From JANQRV01 sp964533785 (GTDB lineage: Bacteria > Bacteroidota > Bacteroidia > Chitinophagales > Saprospiraceae), in assembly GCA_964533785.1 (NCBI GenBank), contig CAZHNG010000182.1, positions 1 through 13,603 of the forward strand: a DNA stretch of 13,603 bases, given 5' to 3'. The position numbers and the translations under genes are program-made. A model generated the notes under the pieces. It was not told where the DNA came from. It saw only the letters and a program-made list of their open reading frames with translations, and ran no database searches. Below are positions 6,984 to 13,062 of this stretch, piece by piece (the first letter of the stretch is position 1; every line of letters starts with the position of its first letter).

Positions 6984-7415
6984 TTAGCCATTCCCTGGCC
7001 AATCAAAATAGTAAGCCAATAAATCATGAACGGTAACAATGCCGACTAAATCATCGTATTCTACGACCGGAAGCGCGTGGTACTTATTGTACAGGAAAAT
7101 ATCCGCTGCCTTATGGATGCTGTCGCTGGGAGACAATATGGTGGGATTAGGCGTCATAATATCTTCTGCCTTCAGGTCATTGAGCTCGTCCTTGGTCCAA
7201 ATATTGCCGGAAGCCTGGTACATCAGCAATTCGTAGGCTCTTCTGATGTCCAGCTCACTTATGATGCCCACCAGGCGGCGGGGATTGTCGATCACCGGTA
7301 AATGATGAAATCTATAAGCCTTAAATAATTCCTGTATCGTGGATAGCGTATCATTCTGATCTACGGTTATTACTTCCGTTGTCATGATAGTATGAATAGG
7401 ATCATTCGGATTCAT
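6984..7415 (-). CDS. Tandem CBS-domain protein (CBS pair), 143 aa
   Basis: Two CBS domains at about residues 6-62 and 85-136 with typical motifs: FHHLPVID then LVGIISELDI, and YHALPVVE then LVGIVTVHDL. The linker between them (about 62-84) is longer than in a minimal pair. No other domain is attached; it is presumably a cytoplasmic adenylate-sensing module acting on an unidentified partner. It lies 37 nt after the exported protein gene at 7453-8187 on the same strand, so it is probably the last gene of the three-gene group started at 8486. TAGGTTTT in the 37-bp gap is one base off a -7 box and could give separate transcription. Start at the ATG at 7413-7415. Confidence 0.92.
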   Translation of the reverse strand: MNPNDPIHTIMTTEVITVDQNDTLSTIQELFKAYRFHHLPVIDNPRRLVGIISELDIRRAYELLMYQASGNIWTKDELNDLKAEDIMTPNPTILSPSDSIHKAADIFLYNKYHALPVVEYDDLVGIVTVHDLLAYYFDWPGNG

Positions 7416-7452
7416 ATACGATAAGATTTAGGTATAGAGACAAAACCTAAAT

Positions 7453-8187
7453 TTAAGGGTGATAAGCGGATAAATCAAATCTTCCGAAACAACTGATCAA
7501 TTCCATGACCGTAGGTTCGATGGGTTGAACGACTTCTTGCAGATAACACTGGTCTGCTTTTTCTATGGCTTTATCAAGTTGGGAAAGTTGAACATTCAAC
7601 TCTTTACTGCGTAGTTCAACAAAACTGATTTTTGAAAAATCGAATTCAGCATCCTCTATATTATAATTTACAGGAGCCATTTCTTGCCATTGTAAAATAG
7701 TTTGATTGATGAGATCTTCCAGTTGGGTCCATTCCAGTAAGCAAAGCATATCATCCATGATCACTTCTTTTACAAAGGCTACGGATTCATGTAAGCTGTA
7801 GAGATCATCTATGAAATAATTCAGGTCATATTTCTTACGCAGGTTTATCATTTCGTATTTGGCATGATCCAAGTGGATGTAAGCAAAGTCGATGTCCTTG
7901 TCTTCCAGGTCACAATCAACTTGTTCCAGCCATGCGTTGATACGGTCTACGTGCTCTTGCCACTCCGCATGCAAAGGAGCGGTAAGTTTATACTTTACGA
8001 TGAATTTTCGCCATTCGGACTGGAGCACCACATTGGCTTTTGTAGCAGCTTCCAAATCCGCTTGATAGGCATAATACCAAACGGGAATAAAAGCCTGATC
8101 GAGTTTGATCAAGTCTTCCTGGATCGTAGTTTGTGTATTATCGGGGTTTACTATCCAGACTTGTAGCAAGAGTATTAAAGTTAGCAT
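7453..8187 (-). CDS. Uncharacterised, probably exported helical protein, 244 aa
   Basis: I do not recognise the family. The first 13 residues (MLTLILLLQVWIV) are hydrophobic, as in a signal peptide core, followed by a long, mostly helical, acidic chain rich in Trp, Tyr, Leu and Glu, with scattered His (for example HLDHAKYEMINL) and three Cys. No CxxCH heme motif and no lipobox are seen. The ATG at 8185-8187 gives no basic n-region; the frame is open upstream and encodes RIKKFYP directly before the Met, a perfect n-region, so translation may begin earlier at a non-standard codon (ATT at 8212-8214 is one possibility). It lies 32 nt after the thioredoxin-fold gene and 37 nt before a CBS gene, all on the - strand. 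A redox or metal role is only a guess from its neighbour. Confidence 0.75.
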   Translation of the reverse strand: MLTLILLLQVWIVNPDNTQTTIQEDLIKLDQAFIPVWYYAYQADLEAATKANVVLQSEWRKFIVKYKLTAPLHAEWQEHVDRINAWLEQVDCDLEDKDIDFAYIHLDHAKYEMINLRKKYDLNYFIDDLYSLHESVAFVKEVIMDDMLCLLEWTQLEDLINQTILQWQEMAPVNYNIEDAEFDFSKISFVELRSKELNVQLSQLDKAIEKADQCYLQEVVQPIEPTVMELISCFGRFDLSAYHP

Positions 8188-8219
8188 AGGATAAAATTTT
8201 TTGATCCGGTCAATTCCGC

Positions 8220-8486
8220 CTAAGATACCGCTACGTGATTTTTAAAAAGAACTTTGAAAAGAATGATCAAGTCTTCAGTAGAGGGTACTTCTCTTTGGAT
8301 GATTATTTTACCATCGACTTTGAGGGCGGGAATTGCCAATAGGTCAGCATTAAGTAATTGATCAATACTAAAAATTTCTTCAACTGAAAGGTCTAATGAA
8401 AGCACTTCCAGTGCCATTTGCGTATTGCGCTTCAATGCTTGGGTTTGGTCATGTCCTTCAATACCATATATTTGGATATTAGCCAT
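8220..8486 (-). CDS. Thioredoxin-fold protein lacking the CxxC active site, 88 aa
   Basis: It resembles the small archaeal/bacterial redox-disulfide thioredoxins of the MTH895 type (Thioredoxin_3): a start IQIYG, a helix, a central strand, the cis-proline loop IPAL followed by KVDGKII, and a final helix introduced by VPSTEDL. In that family the first strand is followed by G-C-x-x-C; here the aligned positions are Gly11-His12-Asp13-Gln14-Thr15, and the whole protein has no cysteine. It therefore cannot do thiol-disulfide exchange and is likely a binding or scaffold protein. The length is normal for the family, so this is substitution rather than truncation. It is the first gene of the - strand group 8486-6984, divergent from the sensor kinase, with a CRP/FNR-type dyad at 8595-8606 between them. 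ATG start at 8484-8486. Confidence 0.78.
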   Translation of the reverse strand: MANIQIYGIEGHDQTQALKRNTQMALEVLSLDLSVEEIFSIDQLLNADLLAIPALKVDGKIIIQREVPSTEDLIILFKVLFKNHVAVS

Positions 8487-8594
8487 GGTGGAAATTTTAA
8501 AAATAACAGTAGTTTTTGGTTATTATCCAGAATATCCTTTCCGAATCCACAACCTCGTTTGCCTCAATATCCCGAGTAATCCCTATTTTTTAGG

Positions 8595-8606
8595 TGACTT
8601 TTGTCA
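8595..8606. promoter_or_regulatory. CRP/FNR-type dyad TGACTTTTGTCA
   Basis: Extended site GGTGACTTTTGTCATG in the gap between the thioredoxin-fold gene and the sensor kinase. The core differs from the dyad at 739-750 by a single base. Its centre (8600.5) is 59.5 nt from the last base of TACTTTG (8660), the same distance as at the USP promoter. It could serve both divergent units and would put the kinase under its own pathway. Confidence 0.6.
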
Positions 8607-8653
8607 TGTGTCCACTATGATTTTTATTGTCAAATGATTTGTTGGCTTTTTTG

Positions 8654-8660
8654 TACTTTG
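8654..8660 (+). promoter_or_regulatory. Probable -7 box (TACTTTG) of the sensor kinase operon
   Basis: TACTTTG is one base shorter than the TAnnTTTG consensus. No -33 TTG lies at the ideal spacing, which would suit an activator-dependent promoter. Support comes mainly from its position relative to the dyad at 8595-8606. Confidence 0.4.
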
Positions 8661-8717
8661 CGAAGGCATTGAAAACTAACTGATTTGGCGAAGGCATCCG
8701 AAAATATATCCGTCGAA

Positions 8718-10385
8718 ATGAATTTGTCCGAAGTTGCGCTTCGGTTAAAGGCTTTGATTGAAAATGCAATTGACGGTATTGTGGTCATTGATGAAAAAGG
8801 CATTATCGAAAGTGTGAACCCGGCGGCAGCTAAGCTATTTGGCTTTGCACCGGATGAAATTATCGGGAATAATGTTAATGTATTGATGCCCAATCCTTAC
8901 CATGATGAACATGACCGTTACCTCTCTAACTACCTGAAAACCGGAAATGCCAAGATCATCGGCGTCGGAAGGGAAGTAAAAGGCAAGAAAAAAGATGGAA
9001 CCATTTTTCCCCTCAGGCTGGCCGTTAGTGAAATCAAATTGAGTGAACGTACGATCTTCACCGGTTTCGTTCATGATCTGACGGATCAAAAAGCTGCGGA
9101 AGAGGCATTGAAAAGAGAAAAGGAAACCGCCCAGTCATACCTGGATGTCGCCAATACGATTATTCTGGTACTGAATAAGGAAGGAAAGATCGAATTAGTC
9201 AACCGGAAAGGTGCAGAACTACTGGAATGTGAAGTTGAGGGTGTTGTTGGAAGTGATTGGTTTGATCGCTTCATTCCCGAACATGAATGGAAAAGAGTAA
9301 AGGAGGTATTTGACCGGATGGTCCATCAAAGAGAGGTAGTGGAGTACTACGAAAATGAAGTCGTTACAAAAAATGGTCAGTCTCTGCTCATTGGTTGGCG
9401 TAATTCGCTCTACTACGATAGTGATGGGGAAATCCTGGGGACTATCAGCTCCGGCGTTGATATAACCGAACAGCGATTGGCCGAAAACAAAATCAAGCAG
9501 CTAAATGAAAGGTTAGAAGCAAAAGTCAGGGAAAGAACGAACGATCTGGCCAAAACGATCTCTCAGTTACTTACCACTAATGATCAATTAGAACGTGAAA
9601 TCCAGGAAAGAAAGGCTACCTCGGAAGCGCTAAGGGAAAGTGAAAAACAATTGAAACGAGCACTGATTAAGGAAAGAGAGTTGGGGGAACTGAAATCCAG
9701 GTTCTTATCGATGGCTTCTCATGAATTTCGTACCCCATTGGCCTCCATCTTGGCTTCGGCAGAGCTAATTGAAGCTTATAACAACGATGAACACCCCAAG
9801 ATAAGCCGCAGTACCAAGCGCATTCTTTCTTCCGTAAAAAATTTGATGGACATCTTGAATGATTTCTTATCCTTGAGTAAATTGGAGGAAGGAAAAATAA
9901 GGGTCAACCCTGAGCAATTTGATTTTCTGGTCTTTCTGGAGGATTTACTTGAAGAAGTGCATATGATTCTGAAGAAAAATCAGGAAATCGTAGTGCACGG
10001 TAATCAAGATCCTCTGTGGCTGTACACCGACCCCAAAATTTTGAAAAACATATTATTGAATTTGTTTTCTAATGCTTCAAAATATTCAAAAGAAGGACAG
10101 ACCATAGATTGCCGAATTGATGCCGGCAAAAAAGTGCTGCAATTAGACATTACGGATTATGGTATTGGTATTCCCGAAGAAGACCAACAGTATCTTTTTA
10201 CGAGGTTTTACCGTGCTACAAATGTGGAAAGTATTCAGGGAACCGGCCTTGGCCTGAGTATTGTAAAACGTTATATAGATTTGTTAGGAGGGAAGATCTC
10301 CTTCAATAGTATTCTTGGAAAAGGAACGACTTTTACGATAACAATTCCTTTCCGTTTTGCTCCAACTAAAACATCAACACTATGA
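8718..10385 (+). CDS. FixL-like PAS-PAS sensor histidine kinase (putative heme/oxygen sensor), 555 aa
   Basis: Soluble sensor kinase with no membrane segment. Order: PAS1 (about 10-125), PAS2 (about 135-252), coiled coil (about 255-325), HisKA with MASHEFRTPL and phospho-acceptor His335, and HATPase with N box Asn452, G1 DYGIGIP (480-486), F box FTRFYR, and G2 GTGLGLS (508-514). PAS1 closely follows the heme PAS of Bradyrhizobium FixL: the EHDRYLSNY stretch places His65 at the heme-ligand His200, and IIGVGR places Arg85 at Arg220, with the same 20-residue spacing. Ile80, Leu101 and Val103 match distal-pocket Ile215, Leu236 and Ile238; FixL Arg206 and His214 are Asn and Lys here. Heme binding is inferred. 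I start at the ATG at 8718; an in-frame TTG at 8685 would add 11 residues. It overlaps the response regulator by 4 nt (ATGA), so the two are almost surely a cognate pair. Confidence 0.93.
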   Translation: MNLSEVALRLKALIENAIDGIVVIDEKGIIESVNPAAAKLFGFAPDEIIGNNVNVLMPNPYHDEHDRYLSNYLKTGNAKIIGVGREVKGKKKDGTIFPLRLAVSEIKLSERTIFTGFVHDLTDQKAAEEALKREKETAQSYLDVANTIILVLNKEGKIELVNRKGAELLECEVEGVVGSDWFDRFIPEHEWKRVKEVFDRMVHQREVVEYYENEVVTKNGQSLLIGWRNSLYYDSDGEILGTISSGVDITEQRLAENKIKQLNERLEAKVRERTNDLAKTISQLLTTNDQLEREIQERKATSEALRESEKQLKRALIKERELGELKSRFLSMASHEFRTPLASILASAELIEAYNNDEHPKISRSTKRILSSVKNLMDILNDFLSLSKLEEGKIRVNPEQFDFLVFLEDLLEEVHMILKKNQEIVVHGNQDPLWLYTDPKILKNILLNLFSNASKYSKEGQTIDCRIDAGKKVLQLDITDYGIGIPEEDQQYLFTRFYRATNVESIQGTGLGLSIVKRYIDLLGGKISFNSILGKGTTFTITIPFRFAPTKTSTL

Positions 10386-11431
10386 AAAAAAGTATTCTCG
10401 TGATAGAAGATAATGCTGAAGTACGAGAAGTATTGGAAGAAGTTTTGGAACTAAGTGGCTACCAGGTTTATTCGGCGGAGGACGGCACCAAAGGAGTAGA
10501 ATCAGCGCTTACGTACAATCCGGATATGATCATTTGCGATGTCGTGATGCCAAAATTAGATGGCTATGGGGTACTCAATATCTTAAGTAAAAAACCTAAA
10601 ACCGCAGATATTCCATTCATCTTTCTTACGGCAAAAGCAGATAAAACGGATTTTAGGCGTGGAATGACCCTGGGCGCTGACGATTACATTACCAAACCAT
10701 TCTACAAAGACGAATTGCTGAAAGTGGTTGAAACCCGTTTGAATAAGCGGGCGCGACTGCAAAAAAAGTTTGACAAATCAGAAGCGGGGCTGAGGGCTTT
10801 TATCGACGAAGCTCGCGGCTACGAAGCCCTCAAAGAACTGTCGACCCAACAACGAAAAGAGTTTTTGACGGCGAAATCTACTTTATTCAGAGAAGGGGAT
10901 TATCCTCGCTATCTCTATTTCATTGAAAGTGGTAAATTGAAACTGTATAAGATCAGCGATTACGGCAAAGAACATATCATTGATATTCGTTCGGAGGGTT
11001 CTTTCGTTGGTTATACTTCATTGATCAATAATGAAAATTACAACTTTTCCGCCTCCGCCATTGAAGACACAACGCTGAGCCTTATTCCCCGGCTGGATTT
11101 CATGAAGTTGTTATACGGCAACCGCGACGTATCCGCACAGTTGGTGAAAATGTTGGCCAACAACGTCACCAAAAAAGAAGAACAATTATTGAACCTGGCC
11201 TATAACTCAGTACGGAAAAGGGTCGCCAATGCTATTCTGGAATTACACGGAAACTACGAAGATGAAGGTGAAATCCCACTCTTAAGAAAAGACCTTGCCA
11301 GTATGGTAGGAACAGCACGGGAGAGCGTGATCCGCGTACTGACCGAATTCAAAGAGGAGGGGCTCATCGCCATTCACGAAGGCGCCATCAGTGTGTTGAA
11401 CGCTAAGAAGTTAAGAGCTGTTCCCGGTTAA
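10382..11431 (+). CDS. Response regulator fused to a CRP/FNR-type transcription factor, 349 aa
   Basis: N-terminal receiver (about 3-120) with acidic pocket Glu9-Asp10, phospho-acceptor Asp53 (IICDVVMP), Thr83 and Lys105-Pro106: a complete, phosphorylatable REC. A linker leads to a cyclic-nucleotide-binding-fold domain (about 150-265; FREGDYPRYLYFIESGKLKL), a dimerisation helix, and a Crp-type winged helix (about 275-345). The recognition helix TARESVIRVL aligns with CRP SRETVGRILK, keeping Arg313, Glu314 and Arg318 at the positions of CRP Arg180, Glu181 and Arg185, which read GTGA half-sites. The only cysteine is Cys52 in the receiver, so there is no FNR-type Fe-S cluster; the cAMP pocket arginine-serine pair is not evident either. 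Activity is therefore probably set by phosphorylation. Predicted targets are the TGA-N6-TCA dyads in this window. Its stop directly abuts that of the convergent CBS gene. Confidence 0.93.
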   Translation: MKKSILVIEDNAEVREVLEEVLELSGYQVYSAEDGTKGVESALTYNPDMIICDVVMPKLDGYGVLNILSKKPKTADIPFIFLTAKADKTDFRRGMTLGADDYITKPFYKDELLKVVETRLNKRARLQKKFDKSEAGLRAFIDEARGYEALKELSTQQRKEFLTAKSTLFREGDYPRYLYFIESGKLKLYKISDYGKEHIIDIRSEGSFVGYTSLINNENYNFSASAIEDTTLSLIPRLDFMKLLYGNRDVSAQLVKMLANNVTKKEEQLLNLAYNSVRKRVANAILELHGNYEDEGEIPLLRKDLASMVGTARESVIRVLTEFKEEGLIAIHEGAISVLNAKKLRAVPG

Positions 11432-11884
11432 TTACTGCACATTCAGGGGATATTCAATATTGTAGGCATAGCTCATTAAGTCATAAGTAGATAAAATCCC
11501 CACCAGTTTTCCGGCATCATCAACGACGGGCATTGCGTGGAAGAGATTTTCAGCAAAAATACCAATGGCAATGTCTATCTTGTCATTCGGATTAAGTTTA
11601 ACCACATCTTTCGTCATGACTTGCATGGCGTAGTGAGAAACGAGAAATTGGTCGTTTAATTCCGGTTCGCGTTTTTTATTGAACAAGGTGAAACTGTGTA
11701 ATATTTGGTAATAATCGGATTTACTGATTATCCCCACCACTTTTTCATCCTCGTCTACAATGGGTATATGGTGAATATCATTGGTTTTAAACAAAAAAGC
11801 GATATGACTCATCCGGTCGTCTGGTTTGGCGGTAACGACATCAACAGTCATGATTTGGCCTACACTTACGGTTTTATCGATCAT
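11432..11884 (-). CDS. Tandem CBS-domain protein (CBS pair), 150 aa
   Basis: Third stand-alone CBS pair in the window. Domain one, about residues 6-64, has IHHIPIVD then VVGIISKSDY; domain two, about 86-141, has FHAMPVVD then LVGILSTYDL. The linker holds a basic KKREPELND stretch. No further domain, membrane segment or signal peptide is present. It is convergent with the response regulator: the two stop codons are adjacent with no base between them (regulator TAA 11429-11431; this gene's stop on 11432-11434), so transcripts must overlap. Upstream there is a TTGACA / TACTTATA promoter candidate and a CRP/FNR-type dyad at 11969-11980, giving it its own regulated promoter separate from the USP gene behind it. 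ATG start at 11882-11884. Confidence 0.93.
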   Translation of the reverse strand: MIDKTVSVGQIMTVDVVTAKPDDRMSHIAFLFKTNDIHHIPIVDEDEKVVGIISKSDYYQILHSFTLFNKKREPELNDQFLVSHYAMQVMTKDVVKLNPNDKIDIAIGIFAENLFHAMPVVDDAGKLVGILSTYDLMSYAYNIEYPLNVQ

Positions 11885-11910
11885 ATTGTTTAAAATTTTT
11901 TTGAAAACTT

Positions 11911-11941
11911 TATAAGTACCTCATACTCCTAACATTGTCAA
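11911..11941 (-). promoter_or_regulatory. Candidate promoter of the third CBS gene
   Basis: On the - strand TTGACA (11936-11941) is followed after 17 bases by TACTTATA (11911-11918), a partial match to TAnnTTTG. The ATG at 11884 is 26 nt further on. The dyad centre at 11974.5 is about 63 nt upstream of the end of the box. Confidence 0.35.
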
Positions 11942-11968
11942 TATATGAACTTTGTGTCATCGCTTAAG

Positions 11969-11980
11969 TGACCTTGATCA
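11969..11980. promoter_or_regulatory. CRP/FNR-type dyad TGACCTTGATCA
   Basis: Extended site AGTGACCTTGATCAAA, upstream of the third CBS gene and just past the stop of the USP gene at 12017. A weaker copy, TGAAATTTGTCA (11992-12003), lies 23 bp away centre to centre; it keeps TGA-N6-TCA but not the inner Y. Confidence 0.5.
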
Positions 11981-12016
11981 AAGGATGATGATGAAATTTG
12001 TCACCAAAATTAATCT

Positions 12017-12877
12017 TTAGTCAGGTATGATCAAAGTAGGGATATAAGGTTGCATTACCGTTTGTTTGGTAACACTTTGGCGTAGTAATTGCTCAAAGAA
12101 ATTTCGGTGTTTTCGAGGTAAGACAAGCAGGTTGACATCCCAGGTGGTCGTGAAATCTTGCAGCCCTTTCACAACATCCACCGCAGGAATATTATGGAAC
12201 GTTATTTGCAAGCCGGGAACCTGGTCGCGAAAAAAGTCTTCCAGGTTTTTCATCTGAATTTCGTGGGCCTCAATATCGTCGTTGATATGCACCACCCTGG
12301 TAATAGGGTAAAAGGGCTCAAAAAATTTGTTGACTTCCCAAATGTGATAAGGATCCGTTTTGGTCAGGTCGGTGGCATAAGCTAGTGTCATGGTATCTCC
12401 CATGTTGAAATCTTTGGGTATGACCAAAGTTGGAACATTGGATTTTCGTATAGTAGCCGATGCGGTGGTTCCGAATACCTTTTCGAAAGAATTGGTTTCC
12501 CCCTGGGTGCCCATAATGATCAGATCGTACCCGTCGCGTTCCGCGATCCGCGTAATGACATTGGATGGTTGCGCTCCGATCTCTACCGAAGGTTCTATAT
12601 CCGGAACGTACTTAAGTTTTTGCGTCTCTTCGATCTGAGCGATAGAAGTAGCCGTGAAGTTTTTTAAATTTTCTTTTGCCCATTCAATTTTCTGCCGGGT
12701 CGCACTATTAGAAAGGGTAGGAAAGTCTACCGGTTCTATTTCAGGATAAATCACATGCAGCAAATCAATGGTGAATTCACCTTCGTATTTATCAGCAAAT
12801 TGAATAGCGTAGCGCATTGCATTGAATGCACAATCGGAAAAATCACTGGGTAAAAGTATTTTCTTTTGTTCTTTCAT
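12017..12877 (-). CDS. Tandem universal stress protein, 286 aa
   Basis: N-terminal Usp domain (about 5-155) with KILLPSDFSD at strand 1 and a complete ATP loop: Gly123, Gly126, Gly136-Thr137 (IMGTQGETN...VFGTTAS). The C-terminal domain (about 160-286) starts LAYATDLTKTD but has a basic patch (LPRKHRNFFEQLLRQS) instead of the glycine loop, as in the USP at 3122-3931, so one nucleotide site per chain is likely. It is cytoplasmic. It is a single gene on the - strand with a 132-bp gap before the next gene downstream, which has its own promoter candidate. Its upstream gap (12878-13062) holds three CRP/FNR-type dyads. The -7 box is unclear (TACCTTCTTTG directly before the ATG, or TATAAATTG at 12907-12915, both imperfect). 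ATG start at 12875-12877. Confidence 0.93.
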   Translation of the reverse strand: MKEQKKILLPSDFSDCAFNAMRYAIQFADKYEGEFTIDLLHVIYPEIEPVDFPTLSNSATRQKIEWAKENLKNFTATSIAQIEETQKLKYVPDIEPSVEIGAQPSNVITRIAERDGYDLIIMGTQGETNSFEKVFGTTASATIRKSNVPTLVIPKDFNMGDTMTLAYATDLTKTDPYHIWEVNKFFEPFYPITRVVHINDDIEAHEIQMKNLEDFFRDQVPGLQITFHNIPAVDVVKGLQDFTTTWDVNLLVLPRKHRNFFEQLLRQSVTKQTVMQPYIPTLIIPD

Positions 12878-12936
12878 TTCAAAGAAGGTATGATCTATGA
12901 TGGCGGCAATTTATAATGCCTTCTCTCAGGTTTTAG

Positions 12937-12948
12937 TGATTAAAATCA
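12937..12948. promoter_or_regulatory. CRP/FNR-type dyad TGATTAAAATCA
   Basis: Extended site AGTGATTAAAATCATG, nearest to the USP gene that starts at 12877. It is one of three in this 185-bp divergent gap. Confidence 0.55.
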
Positions 12949-12972
12949 TGGTGGAAGCCGATTTTCATCACC

Positions 12973-12984
12973 TGATAAAAATCA
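12973..12984. promoter_or_regulatory. CRP/FNR-type dyad TGATAAAAATCA
   Basis: Extended site CCTGATAAAAATCATA, centred at 12978.5. It lies 58.5 nt from the last base of the -7 box TAAATTTG (13037) of the rightward gene, close to the 59.5 nt seen at two other promoters. Confidence 0.55.
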
Positions 12985-12994
12985 TAGTCCTTAT

Positions 12995-13006
12995 TGATCT
13001 TCGTCA
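12995..13006. promoter_or_regulatory. CRP/FNR-type dyad TGATCTTCGTCA
   Basis: Extended site ATTGATCTTCGTCATT, 22 bp from the previous dyad centre to centre, about two helical turns. Its centre is 36.5 nt from the end of the -7 box at 13037, near the class II activator position. Confidence 0.5.
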
Positions 13007-13029
13007 TTCCGGTTCAATGACCTTATGAA

Positions 13030-13037
13030 TAAATTTG
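13030..13037 (+). promoter_or_regulatory. Bacteroidota -7 box TAAATTTG for the 13063 gene
   Basis: Exact TAnnTTTG match, 25 nt before the GTG start at 13063. No -33 TTG at the usual spacing, consistent with activator dependence. Confidence 0.45.
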
Positions 13038-13062
13038 ATTACAGAAATAATCCAATAAACGG

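Noticed and set aside
7393..7404. TGAATAGGATCA as an eighth operator
   Set aside because: It lies inside the coding start of the second CBS gene and lacks the inner Y shared by the seven accepted sites; one such match is expected by chance.
7426..7452. ATTTAGG/CCTAAAT inverted repeat between the exported protein and CBS genes as a terminator
   Set aside because: A 7-bp AT-rich stem with a 13-base loop and no following T run is too weak to call.
10382..11431. Calling the regulator an FNR (Fe-S oxygen sensor) or a cAMP-dependent CRP
   Set aside because: The only cysteine is in the receiver, ruling out an FNR-type cluster, and the usual cAMP phosphate-binding residues are not evident; the receiver is the more likely input.
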